Shown here piece after piece: positions 21,876 to 32,575 of a stretch of DNA of 64,000 nucleotides (within the stretch, counting starts at the first letter, position 1; every line of letters begins with the position of its first letter). The position numbers and the translations under genes are program-made. The DNA comes from Anthopleura xanthogrammica (Eukaryota > Cnidaria > Anthozoa > Actiniaria > Actiniidae): contig OZ025222.1 in assembly GCA_964019055.1 (NCBI GenBank), positions 9,976,543 to 10,040,542 of the forward strand, in the 5' to 3' direction. Under the pieces are notes generated by a model, which did no database searches, had not been told where the DNA came from, and saw nothing but the letters and a program-made list of their open reading frames with translations.

Positions 21876-23690
21876 TACCCTGAAACAACCTCTGTGCTGA
21901 TCTAAGTCAGGGCACAGCTAACTCACAGACTGAACCATGAAACAACCTCTGGGCTGATCTACGTCAGGGCATGGCTTACTCACAGATAGAACCCTGAAAC
22001 AACCTCTGGGCTGATCTACGTCAGGGCATGGCTGACTCACAGATAGAACCCTGAAACAACCTCTGGGCTGATCTAAGTCAGGGCATGGCTAACTCACAGA
22101 TTGAACCCTGAAACAACCTCTGGGCTGATCTAAGTCAGGGCATGGCTAACTCACAGATAGAACCCTTAAACAACCTTTGGGCTGATCTACGTCAGGGCAT
22201 GGCTGACTCGCAGATAGAACCCTGAAACAACCTTTGGGCTGATCTACGTCAGGGCATGGCTAACTCACAGATAGAACCCTGAAACAACCTCTGGGCTGAT
22301 CTAAGTCAGGGCATGGCTAACTCACAGATAGAACACTGAAACAACCTCTGGGCTGATCTAAGTCAGGGCATGGCTAACTCACAGATAGAACCCTGAAACA
22401 ACCTCTAGGCTGATCTAAGTCAGGGCATGGCTAACTCACAGATAGAACCCTGAAACAACCTCTAGGCTGATCTAAGTCAGGGCATGGCTAACTCACAGAT
22501 AGAACCCTGAAACAACCTCTATGCTGATCTAAGTCAGGGCATGGCTAACTCACAGATAGAACCCTGAAACAACCTCTGGGCTGATCTAAATCAGGGCACG
22601 GCTAACTCACAGATAGAACCCTGAAACAACCTCTAGGCTGATCTAAGTCAGGGCACGGCTAACTCACAGATAGAACCCTGAAACAACCTCTGGGCTGATC
22701 TAAGTCAGGGCAGGGCTAACTCACAGATAGAACCCTGAAACAACCTCTAGGCTGATCTAAGTCAGGGCATGGCTAACTCACAGATAGAACCCTGAAACAA
22801 CCTTTGGGCTGATCTACGTCAGGGCATGGCTGACTCGCAGATAGAACCCTGAAACAACCTTTGGGCTGATCTACGTCAGGGCATGGCTAACTCACAGATA
22901 GAACCCTGAAACAACCTCTGGGCTGATCTAAGTCAGGGCATGGCTAACTCACAGATAGAACACTGAAACAACCTCTGGGCTGATCTAAGTCAGGGCATGG
23001 CTAACTCACAGATAGAACCCTGAAACAACCTCTAGGCTGATCTAAGTCAGGGCATGGCTAACTCACAGATAGAACCCTGAAACAACCTCTAGGCTGATCT
23101 AAGTCAGGGCATGGCTAACTCACAGATAGAACCCTGAAACAACCTCTATGCTGATCTAAGTCAGGGCATGGCTAACTCACAGATAGAACCCTGAAACAAC
23201 CTCTGGGCTGATCTAAATCAGGGCACGGCTAACTCACAGATAGAACCCTGAAACAACCTCTAGGCTGATCTAAGTCAGGGCACGGCTAACTCACAGATAG
23301 AACCCTGAAACAACCTCTGGGCTGATCTAAGTCAGGGCAGGGCTAACTCACAGATAGAACCCTGAAACAACCTCTAGGCTGATCTAAGTCAGGGCATGGC
23401 TAACTCACAGATAGAACCCTGAAACAACCTCTGGGCTGATCTAAATCAGGGCACGGCTAACTCACAGATAGAACCCTGAAACAACCTCTAGGCTGATCTA
23501 AGTCAGGGCACGGCTAACTCACAGATAGAACCCTGAAACAACCTCTAGGCTGATCTAAGTCAGGGCATGGCTAACTCACAGATAGAACCCTGAAACAACC
23601 TCTAGGCTGATCTAAGTCAGGGCATGGCTAACTCACAGATAGAACCCTGAAACAACCTCTGGGCTGATCTAAGTCAGGGCGGGGCTAACA
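21876..23690. repeat. 57-bp minisatellite with 627-bp higher-order repeat (copy A)
   Basis: About 32 units of a 57-base repeat (CCCTGAAACAACCTCTGGGC...CTCACAGATAGAA) in the intron between SETDB1 exons. Variant units recur exactly 627 bases apart, for example GGCTGACTCG at 22201 and 22828 and ATGCTGATCT at 22521 and 23148, that is 11 units, showing a block duplication. Confidence 0.95.
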
Positions 23691-23692
23691 CG

Positions 23693-23815
23693 ATAGGTTT
23701 TGCGAAAGGAGGAAAACCGGAGAACCCATGATGCCGAGTCTGTGAATCGAGCCTGAGACCCCAGATGTGAGAGGCGAGTGTATTACCACTACACCACCCT
23801 TGATTCCCAAGCTTG
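23693..23815 (-). repeat. tRNA-like SINE, antisense
   Basis: On minus: GGTGGTGTAGTGGTAATACACTCGCC with a box-B-like GGCTCGATTC, then TCCGGTTTTCCTCC as in the SINE at 59571. It directly follows the 57-bp array and precedes SETDB1 exon 23861-23949. Confidence 0.65.
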
Positions 23816-23974
23816 TTAGATCCACCTTTTTTATTCCATTTCTTCTGTTTTGATTTACAGCATAGCTGTTCTCCAAACCTGTTCGTCCAGAACGTGTTTA
23901 TCGACACCCACGACTTGCGGTTCCCTCGCGTGGCTTTCTTTGCCCAACAGTAAGTATAGACACTTTACCTTGGG

Positions 23975-24575
23975 TGTAATGTCTTCCCATTGAAGACCAC
24001 ATGTCATTCTCTTGAGAATAAGATTCTTTGTTTGAGTTGTATCCATATTCATGTGTCTTCTCATGTACAACCATTAAAGAAAGAAATGATACTCTAGGGA
24101 ATGACACGTGGTCTTGAGAATAAGATACTTTGTTTGAGTTGTATCCATATTCATGTGTCTTCTCATGTGCAACCGTTAAACAAAGACATGATACTCTAGG
24201 GAATGACACATGGTCTTGAGAATAAGATTCTTTTCTTGTCTTGTATCCATATTCGTGTGTCTTCTCATGTGCAACCATTAAACAAAGAAATGATATTCTA
24301 GGGAATGACACGTGGTCTTGAGAATAAGATTCTTTTCTTGTGTTGTATCCATATTCATGTGTCTTCTCATGTACAACTGTTAAACAAAGAAATGATACTC
24401 TAGGGAATGACACGTGGTCTTGAGAATAAGATTCTTTGTTTGAGTTGTATTCATATTCATGTGTCTTCTCATGTACAACTGTTAAACAAAGAAATGATAC
24501 TCTAGGGAATGACACGTGGTCTTGAGAATAAGATTCTTTTCTTGTGTTGTATCCATATTCATGTGTCTTTGTTGT
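23975..24575. repeat. 102-bp minisatellite in last SETDB1 intron
   Basis: About 5.5 units of 102 bases (GAGTTGTATCCATATTCATG...GGGAATGACACGTGGTCTTGAGAATAAGATTC). 102 is divisible by three, which yields a spurious 230-codon minus-strand frame of 34-residue repeats. A single related unit lies near 21405-21490 (62144-62229 in copy B). Confidence 0.9.
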
Positions 24576-24770
24576 TATTTTTAGTAACATATCTGCTGGT
24601 TCAGAGTTAACTTGGGATTACATGTAAGAAGTTGGCAGCGTCCAAGATAAAGTTCTGCGCTGTTACTGTGGCTCTTCTCAATGTGGTGGAAGATTATTAT
24701 GATGTCATCAGCCGCCCTCCCCTCCCCTCCTCTCCCTAGTCAAGTCACTGTTCTTTGGATTAAAGTTTAC

Positions 24771-24956
24771 ACCTATTGCTAAAAACGTTGTCGGTCGGAC
24801 ATCTGAAATCTGGTGTCATATTTCAATATGAACTTGTTGTGAACTACTAATGAAAAAGACAAAGCAATTATCACTTTCCTTCATATTTCAATTCACAGAC
24901 CACAATTCATTTGGGTGTCAGATTTCAGATCTGCTGACAACGTTTTTTCAATAGGT
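24771..24956. mobile_element. 186-bp inverted-repeat element just after SETDB1
   Basis: ACCTATTG..AAAACGTTGTC... at the left is mirrored by ...GACAACGTTTT..CAATAGGT at the right, with inner arms extending to TCTGAAATCTG/CAGATTTCAGA. Non-coding. Confidence 0.7.
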
Positions 24957-26278
24957 TTAATACATATTTATATCGTGTGTAAGGGTTTGTAGTCAGTAGA
25001 ATGTCATACGAATGTATAATAATGTATAGAATATCAGAATAGCCAAACTGATAACCAATATTCTTAGACAGAGTGCAACTGAACTTTTTAGACATTTCTT
25101 TTTCTATTTTTGAGCATTTTTAGCTCTCAAAAGACTTTTTTATTTGATCATAATGTGTAGAATGTAATATTCATATCCATTCATGAACGTTATTGGTACA
25201 TACGTGTACCTGGATAGATCTATCATAATGTGTAGAATGTAATATTCATATCCATTCATGAACGTTATTGGTACATACGTGTACCTGGATAGATCTTTCT
25301 CTACCGAACTGGCATTGGAATAAAGATATTTTGTTGGTATTTCTTTGTAATGTAGTTAATTTGATCACGAAAAGTGAGAAAAATGAGAGATTAATTATGG
25401 GGTGACGTAGTGGTTACTGCCCACCCCAGCACTGTGGTCAAAAAAGTTGGGCAGTTTGTTAGAACCCTGTATAAGGGTCGTTTACTAAGATTGTTCCTTC
25501 CCAAAAAATGGTTTGTGGCTGGAAAAATCTTTACAAAGGACCCTCTTATAAGGTTCTAAAAAGCTTTCCAACTATTTTCCAGGGTTTATGGCTGACAAAA
25601 TCTGCTGAAACGACCCTCTTGTATGGTTCTAAGAAACTTTCCAACTTTTCTTCGAGGTTTATGGCTGGAAAAACCTATGCAAACAACCCTCCAATATGGT
25701 TCTAGCAAACTATCCAACCTCTTCCTGGGGTTTTAAGGACAAGGTTTGTTTCGTAAATTTTTTTTTTGCGCAAAGTGTTGCACGAAACAAAGCTCAGTTC
25801 TACTTTTCGAAACGGATTGCAGCAACTGGCAACGCTATTGCACAGTGTATCACCTCTACAGCAACTTTTCTCACTTTTCTCGTTGCAAGTTGCTGAGATC
25901 TCGTTGCAGTGTAACACCTCACTTCGGCAACCTGCAACGCTATATTTTCGAGCATTGCAAAAAGAAATAGAAAAGAAATACCCCTGTTAGCATCTCATCC
26001 AATATCATTTTAAAAGGAGTTTTTGCGCTATTTTGGGGTTTGCCCCACCCCCTCCCCCCATCACGTCGTACCAGTCCCTCTGCTGTAACATGATTCTAAT
26101 GGGTTATGGGTTTCCTGTGGTAAGCCATTCAACTGTTCAGTCCTGTTCAGTCGGATTTACATTTCCTGTTTGTTGGGTGAAAGATTCAAGCGTCTTGTTC
26201 TCGTTGTTCTTGTCCTTCTTCTTCTCGCTCTCAAGTAAGTCTTACGTGTTAATTTGTATCAATCAGTGCATAAATACA
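24957..26278. other. Repeat-derived DNA, no gene recognised
   Basis: Contains a 75-bp tandem duplication (25148-25222 and 25223-25296), diverged repeats of about 74 bp around 25500-25740 (GTTTATGGCTGGAAAAA words), and GTTGCA-rich inverted motifs at 25770-25970. The open frames here are short and unconserved. Confidence 0.5.
25148..25296. repeat. 75-bp tandem duplication
   Basis: Two nearly identical adjacent copies beginning TCATAATGTGTAGAATG and ending GGATAGATCT. Confidence 0.9.
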
Positions 26279-27200
26279 TTAGGTACGTGTGATGTAGTAG
26301 ATCTCTTAGTATGTTCTAGATAAGATTGACTGTAAGGTTCTACAATACACAACTTTGATCATGGAAGAGTTGAACTTGTAACTGTCTGATTTGATCCCCT
26401 GTAAAAACCTCATTTAACCAACTAACCAGATAGGATAATGCTTGTAGGATAATGAAATACTAGAATATGATTACCAAGCAGTTTAGCTGGGCCTATATCA
26501 GTCGATCGAGGGACGCTATCACCAAAATTTTTAGCCATTAAACAACGGCTAAATATGAGGTGACTATTATAACTGAGACGATTTTTAGCCTTTAAACAAC
26601 GGCTAAATATGAGGTGACTATTATAACTGAGACGATTTTTAGCCTTTAAACAACGGCTAAATATGAGGTGACTATTATAACTGAGACGATTTTTAGCCAT
26701 TAAACAACTGCTAAATTCATCTCATATATTATATCAGAGCAGGTTTATTGCATAATTATTTTCACATATATAGAGATAATTGAATGCGAAATTAACCATT
26801 GTCTTATTTCTGGGCCTATATCAGTCGATTGATGGATGCTATTCCCTGTTTGTCAGTGAAAGAAAAAGAAAAAGAGAGTCTCTCAGCAGGGAGGGAATGG
26901 ACGCTATAAATGTGGGTGTCGTTTGCATCTATACAATTTGTCTACACATGCGCCAGATCTTCGCCTTGTTTGCGTTTTGAGCCGCGGTAGAAGTTAGTGG
27001 ATGATCTAGGCCTGTTTTATGGATATACGAGAGAGGCCATCAAAGGGATTAGACAGTCTATCTGCATTTGTAGTGCTGTGGATGATTATTTTCAATGTGA
27101 AGCTCGTAGATTACAAATATTTAGGATCAAAGTCCGTCGAAACAAGGAAAATGTTTCAAAACCACCTACATTCTTCCAGGGTAACCTTCAAAATCGAAGA
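26279..27200 (+). repeat. Flanking block X (left copy), possible promoter-like sequence
   Basis: Matches 36158-36835 in the same orientation, except for an extra 310 bp holding the 54-bp array at 26528-26710. The conserved part includes GCGTTTTGAGCCG(C/T)GGTAGAAG and a region open in different frames in the two copies, which argues against coding. Together the two blocks bracket the HEPN exon set. Confidence 0.65.
26528..26710. repeat. 54-bp tandem repeat, about 3.5 units
   Basis: Unit ATTTTTAGCCTTTAAACAACGGCTAAATATGAGGTG type, containing an imperfect palindrome TTAGCC/GGCTAA. Inserted in block X and absent from block X'. Confidence 0.85.
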
Positions 27201-28190
27201 TGATTACAGTCAAAACCGTTTTATCGCTCGGAATGATTTAAAATTCTTCACTCAGATTGGGTTTTTCTAGGCCTAGCCGTCAATCATTATGCAAATTAGA
27301 GGTTGAACAAACTTGCTCGATTGCTTGCACAAATTCCACCATTACAAAGTGCTTGTGCAAAAATGGCAAAATATTTCCAAAGTTGCTGGAAGCAGTGTTA
27401 GTTAATTCCTGTTCTCAGACAGAATTGTACTTTCCAGCTGATCTGAAATAGTGATGAAGAAATGTCATATATAGTTAGATACGCCACTTTGTAGAGCGAG
27501 CAAAAAATACAAACATGTTGCATTAAAAATATAAAACTCGTGGATTATTGTGTTTAACTGTTATCATTATTGGCAACGTTATTTCGAAGATCGAAGGAAT
27601 AGTCATGTTTTAAAGCTGGTTATAAAACACATGAATAATTAATGAGGAAAGCACAATAGAAATCATTGTCCGTGGAGGAGGTTGTATATCTGAAACAAAA
27701 TCGTCCTGATTTGCATAAACTTTAACTCCAATTTTCTCAGCCAAATTCAATTTTATCTTTAAAATTTTAGTAGAACATGAATGTATACACCTAGACGTTT
27801 CATAAGTAATATACAATATGAGTGTCCGTGTTGTATCAGATATACAACCATGAGCTGAAGGCGGGCACTCAACACGGCCACTCATATTGTATATATTACT
27901 TAAGAAATGTCTTGACAACAAATTAAAGTCCCTCAGTGTTTAAGTAAATATTTTAGTTTCAATAAGGATGTTGTATCCAGAGCCACTAGAAAAAGGAAAA
28001 TTCCTACATTTACCATCTGTTAGGATAGAAGCCGCCAAGAAAAGTTTTTATTATAATGGTTGTTTAGTTTTTAATAATTCTTTAAGTAAGTAATCATATA
28101 TTTTAGCATTTTAGATTAATTTTATAATATTTTCTTCTTCGCTTAGCTAGCTAGGTTTGTATATTTTCCCACTTTTCTCATTTTTTATAT
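27201..28190. other. No gene recognised; hairpin element inside
   Basis: A hairpin at 27804-27901 (arms AAGTAATATACAATATGAGTG / CACTCATATTGTATATATTACTT) belongs to the same family as one at 29060-29158. Otherwise AT-rich DNA without recognised content. Confidence 0.5.
27804..27901. mobile_element. Hairpin element, about 30-bp arms
   Basis: Left arm 27804-27832 pairs with 27871-27901. The loop is about 38 bases. Sister copy at 29060-29158. Confidence 0.65.
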
Positions 28191-28318
28191 CTTATTCTTA
28201 GTATTTTTATAGTTTATATATATCTAGCGTATTTCTAGTGTTTTAATTGTAGGGCTCCTATTGATAACAGAGTGTCTATGACGTACACTCTGAATGGATT
28301 AACCCTGTTTAAATAAAG

Positions 28319-28357
<39 letters not shown>

Positions 28358-28383
28358 TTTTTTTTTTTTTTTTTTTTTTTTTT
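28190..28383 (+). mobile_element. LINE-type 3' end with (TTA)n and poly-T
   Basis: AACAGAGTGTCTATGACGTA...CCCTGTTTAAATAAAGGTTATTATTATT resembles the 3' ends at 2235 and 2670, here with a (TTA)n tail (28320-28356) and a run of about 26 T. No coding part is visible. Confidence 0.6.
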
Positions 28384-29595
28384 CCATTTAGTGGCCTGGA
28401 TATTAATCCATAATCATAATTATAAGAGGCCAAGGCTACTAATTAGGCTTACACTACGTACAGTTTTGCAAATTTTCTCAATCCTGATTGCATGGTTAAA
28501 CATTTTCCCTTAGATCAGCTAGTTATAGAAACAATGTTTTGAGCATTCGTATGGTGTCCGGCCTCCAAATGTCCAGCCACTCATACATTCTTTGTATAAT
28601 AATTATATTTATTATCATATTCATTACTAATTCATTAGGGTGAGATCCAATGAAATCGCAATACTGGGGTCACATGAAAACACTGTAAACCCCATACAGC
28701 TCAGCTAATTAGTATTCTGTATTGGGGATTTACTGAATATTAATAATTAGGCTAATAAATTAGTATTCTATAAATCCAATACAGAATACTAATTAGCCTG
28801 TAGGTCCAGCTTAAGGAGGATGGTTTCCCAGAGCCTTTTCAAAAGCCAGTCCCACCAACTAGATCAAACACCCTGCAACCTTGCTTTGTTAACCTAAACA
28901 CAATATTCAATGTGGGATGCCCGTACCAAACAATGCGTGACCTCAGAAAACATTGTACGCATGCTCCTTAGAAATATAACACTGCTTTTCTTGAATAACG
29001 CTGCTTTTAAAATCTATTCTTCAGAAATCAGTATCTTCCTCAAGAACGAATATGATAAGAAAGATACAATATTCATGACCATGTTGTATGGGACATACGA
29101 TCATGAACCAGAGGCTCGTGATTGTATATCCCATACAACGCCACTTATATTGTATCTATTACTTAATAAACATTTTTAAAATATCGTAATTTCATATTTT
29201 CAATTTTCCCAAACTCAATCAGATTTTCAAATCTTACTAATTTTTATGTGCTCTTTCTCTAGAAGTGGTTTGTTTGGGAATTAGATCAAAATTTAATTTA
29301 AGAAACTCATTTTTTTCTTTTTCTTATAGACTGACATCTCATTGAGATGTTTTTCCTTTCTTCAGGTCTTCTTTTATAGTGTTAACCTTTTTATTTCAGT
29401 GAATAATATTTAAGAAACTCATTTTTTTCTTTTTCTTATAGACTGACATCTCAAGTTGTTGCTAATCTGCTTTCAAATATTCACTGAAATAAACAAGTTA
29501 ACACTATAAAAGAAGACCTGAAGAAAGGAAAAACACAGAGGTGATGAGCAAGACCTATCCATATATATGTTGAATGTTTGATACATTGAATAAAC
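28384..29595. other. HEPN gene upstream region: hairpins and inverted duplication
   Basis: Contains a hairpin 28706-28797 (CTAATTAGTATTCTGTATTGG arms), a hairpin 29060-29158, and a complex repeat at 29300-29535. In the last, a 45-base segment ending GACTGACATCTCA occurs twice (29301 and 29411), and about 57 bases (29351-29408) reappear inverted at 29477-29534. The last copy ends 61 bases before the HEPN start codon. No TATA box stands out. Confidence 0.6.
29060..29158. mobile_element. Hairpin element, sister of 27804-27901
   Basis: Arms around GATACAATATTCATGACCATGTTGTATGGGA and TCCCATACAACGCCACTTATATTGTATC. It shares its terminal sequence with 27804-27901. Confidence 0.6.
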
Positions 29596-32305
29596 ATGGA
29601 TGAAGAAGAGAGGTAAGATATTGATGGTTTATGTCATTTACTTTCTTTAAAAAATTTAAAATGATATTACCCACTTATTATAATTGCTAAGATGTAATTT
29701 TACATTCTCCATTAATTTTGCGTCTGTGAGGTCATGTACATGCACTGGCATTGTACAGCTAGTTAATCAGTGCTCAGACTTGCTATCATATACTATGCAG
29801 GTGTCTACCTAGTTGTTTGTTGGTTTTCTCTTGTGCTTTGAGGGTTTTTCTCCAGGTTAATTCTCCAGACTTCCTCCCTGTTCACAAATCAAAATTCCTA
29901 TATTACAATTACCAGACTATATACTAATTAAGTGGCTTTATATTCAACAGGAATTACTGTTGCCTGGCCTTACTTCTGTTAAGAGTAGGGAATCCATGTC
30001 TGCGTCATTACTTAAAAAATCAGTGGGATGTTGCAGGAAAATACAGACCTTGGACTGACTGCGCCCAGAATGGAGCTGACCTGCTGCGGATGTTTAGGCC
30101 TCTTCCATATGAAAGAAATACAGTGCAATCTGGCGATACATCGCAATGGGACTTGTCTCTTTTTGTCAAAGCTCTTCTTCAATCACAGCCGCCATTTGTT
30201 GTAGCAGCTAATCTGGTAACAGCCCTTCAAACATTAAAAGAAATGCGAAACAAGTTGTGTCACTCTCCAATTCCAAGGGTTAAAGCTGCTGATTTCCAAA
30301 AGTCATGGATTGATGGATGTAATGCACTGAACTTATTTGGAGCTACCGTTGTGGACTTTGATAAAGTGAAACAAGGTGAGAGTGATATTTCAGACAGATC
30401 ACACCCAACATTCAATAATAAGAATATACACCTACTTCAATAAAGGTTGTCACAGCGAAAAACAACAAGTGACAAGCAACAAGCCAAGACCACCTGCAAA
30501 CAAAGTTTTAATTAGCTGAAGATTCGGGACAACACTTAAAGAAATGAAACAGTTGCAGCCTACCATTACAAAACGACTAAAATAATCGCCTCTAGATGAA
30601 TAAGGAGTAAAATGACAGATGTTCTTTGCGATCTTGTGTTGTTGCTTTCAGCTGCGACAACCTTTTTTGAAATAGGTGTATATATCAATCATTATTACTC
30701 ACATTCATTCATTTAGTCATTCATTTACTATCTCCATACCGATTAATACAGATATAAATGGATTAAGCCTGGCTAGCAGCATGTGTTCTGACACATCAGT
30801 GCTTAGCCATCTTTAATGCATGCAACAACAAAATCATTTGCATATTACACAGGTATCCCAAACCTTGCATACATTTATACGGTACTACAATCCATTCTTT
30901 CCTTTAGCAATTTAGAATGGGATAGAAAAAAAGAAAGGAACAGAACTGAATAGAACAGGAATAGAATGGAATAGAGTAGGAATACAGAATTCAGTAGAAT
31001 GGATTGGAATATAGAATGGAAAATACTGTATTCAGGGGGGGCTTATTTTCAGAGGGTTTCCTTATGAAAAGAATCAGGGCTTTCAGAATGCTTTGGAGTA
31101 GGTGTTCGTAAGTCTGAAGTAGCTGGCTGTGATCCAATAATTTTTTATAGAAAAACAAAAAGTAGCCCGCAGTTAACAATGAAGCCACCGACAATAGAAC
31201 AGAAGGGGATTGAATGTAACAGAACAGAATAGAATCAAATAGAATAGGAATAGAATGGAATATTTACCGATATTAAAGAAGTACGTGTTATGCATTTGAC
31301 AAGGAAAATAAAGGAAAAGAAGTTTGAATGGTTATGTATAAACATGTGGTTCTCTGATACACATATCTCTTTTCCCAAGATGTTCAAAAGCCATGGAGTG
31401 AACTACTTCCAATGATGAAACACTGTGCAGACCAAGACAAAGCCATTCTAGATGGACTGGGTTTAAGTAAGTTACGTCGTAAGGAAGTTGTTTTCTTTGC
31501 AATAAAAGTTGATACATGTATTGTAAAAATTTTATTTTGATATTCAAATAGTTAACAGCAAATTAGAACAACTACAGCAAGGACAAGACAGCATTGCTGA
31601 GGGTCAGTCCAAACTACAGCAAGGACAAGACACCATTGCAGATAATCAGGCTAAACTGCAGCAAGGACAAGACAACATGCTCGAAAAATTTACATCACTA
31701 AAGCAAGATGAGAGAAATAGTAAGAGAGAAATAGTAAGAGAGGAATAGGGAAAGATAGATGATATATTGTTATATGAAGTGGTTGGTATGGTGACTGTAA
31801 TGGTCCAGTCAGGTTAATGATTAAGATGAATAATGAAGATGATAAATTTATGGCAAGCACAATTATTTGTTTCAGGGGATGGGGAGTCTGCCATGAATGT
31901 TACATATAACACAACAGTTACAGACCATAGTAGTGCAGCAATAGGACCCAATGCATCTCTTACAATGTAAGTGACTGTCTCTTGATTGTGAACATTATTG
32001 TGATAATTCAACATCCATTCTTTATTTGTAACAATCTTCTCATAGTGATTGTTGTTCAGTAATATCATTAGAAGAAGTTTATTGTCAATTGTTCTATGTG
32101 GTTTCTTCTATGTTGGTATTTCTTTGACCCATCATCAGCCGGAATGTAAAAAGGTGATGGGTAGAGGACCTGAAAACTTGGGTGACAGAAACCAGATCAA
32201 ACAAGTGTTATGAAACCTTACATACCATGTTTGTTGACATTGTAAATATCAATTTCATTTTATTTTATCATAGACAGAACAAGTGATCAACCTGCAGAGC
32301 AGTGA
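29596..32305 (+). CDS. HEPN - coiled coil - RHIM-like exon set (short protein, or 5' half of NLR copy B)
   Basis: Exons: 29596-29612, 29951-30375, 31380-31466, 31552-31719, 31876-31966, 32278-32305. All junctions are GT/AG with fitting phases; the total of 816 bp gives 271 residues plus TGA. Residues about 7-147 are a HEPN domain of the DZIP3 type with RNKLCH (Arg105...His110), the R-x4-H signature of HEPN ribonucleases. About residues 180-225 hold a 14-residue (two-heptad) coiled-coil repeat LQQGQDSIAEGQSK occurring three times. Residues about 233-263 carry a RHIM-like segment, [16 protein letters not shown]. The last mini-exon is a shortened, shifted form of the NLR linker exon. Alternatively exons 1-4 or 1-5 splice on to 44308/44777/46091 and give a full NLR. 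The start is supported by ATG in exon 1 with a consensus donor. The short terminus rests on one chosen acceptor (AG 32276-32277). Confidence 0.7.
30424..30683. mobile_element. 260-bp inverted-repeat element in HEPN gene intron 2
   Basis: ATATACACCTACTTCAATAAAGGTTGTC is mirrored at the right end by GACAACCTTTTTTGAAATAGGTGTATAT. It begins 49 bp after the donor of the HEPN exon. Non-coding. Confidence 0.75.
30905..31265. repeat. Degenerate (GAATA)n-type simple repeat
   Basis: Two tracts of AGAATAGAAT/GGAATAGAAT words (about 30917-31020 and 31199-31265) in an intron of the HEPN gene. Confidence 0.7.
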
Positions 32306-32309
32306 ACAC

Positions 32310-32575
32310 CTAAGGTGTGAGTATCTAGGGGGTCCTGGAAAATTTTGGAAATTTGGACCTCTTAGAATGCATTTCCAGCATTCTGGAGCAAGAATTGGCA
32401 GAACATGAACCAAAGAAATGACAAACCAAAAAAAAAGGCCAGCCTAAAAATGGCCAACCACATTGAAAAAAAAACGCCAACTTAAGAAAAAAAAGCCAAC
32501 CTCTCAAAAACCGGCCGACCTAACAAAAAAAAAGGTTGGCACAATCGACGAGGGCTGCCCCCCTGGTTACACCTC
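32310..32575. mobile_element. Degraded GGCCAACC-rich element
   Basis: Contains repeated GGCCAACC/GCCAACTT words separated by A-runs and a C-rich end (CTGCCCCCCTGGTTACACC), like the interior and end of the element at 2521-2661. Limits are uncertain. Confidence 0.4.

Larger units (their letters stand above)
1..23700. repeat. Copy A of a long direct segmental duplication
   Basis: Bases from 1 onward match bases from 37574 onward in the same order and orientation: LINE and Penelope debris, NACHT-LRR exon, PTDSS exons, SETDB1 exon and 57-bp minisatellite. The offset is 37573 at base 1, 38086 at the NACHT exon, about 41025 after a LINE present only in copy B, and about 40740 at the SETDB1 exon. 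Divergence is uneven: about 0.3% by eye just after the NLR stop codon but several percent near base 1. The copy may extend left of the window. Confidence 0.95.
21677..24702 (+). pseudogene. SETDB1 (H3K9 methyltransferase) last three exons with in-frame stop, copy A
   Basis: SETDB1/eggless trimethylates histone H3 lysine 9 in the nucleus. Exons: 21677-21813, 23861-23949, 24585-24702. They encode the end of the bifurcated SET domain: CYVIDAKAYSNCGRYLN, then [20 protein letters not shown], then ISAGSELTWDY and a post-SET CYCGSSQCGGRLL ending at TGA 24702. Phases match across the introns. Between WDYM and EVGSV is a TAA (24625-24627) where the family has an aromatic residue, so the cysteine-rich post-SET zinc site would be lost. 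The bases ATGTAAGA also mimic a splice donor, but coding homology continues directly after them. No upstream SETDB1 exons are seen. Probably a pseudogene fragment. Confidence 0.85.

Noticed and set aside
21876..23690. CRISPR-like array
   Set aside because: Units are contiguous 57-bp repeats with no unique spacers, lie in an animal gene intron, and no cas genes are present.
23898..24590. 230-codon minus-strand frame with 34-residue repeats
   Set aside because: It is the 102-bp minisatellite inside a SETDB1 intron; the repeat is also found singly elsewhere without a frame.
12749..24702. A genuine PTDSS-SETDB1 fusion gene
   Set aside because: Exon phases do not join directly, PTDSS has a frameshift and SETDB1 an in-frame stop.
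26997..27270. Possible small protein in block X
   Set aside because: The corresponding sequence in block X' has an indel that shifts the frame, and the open frames differ between the copies.
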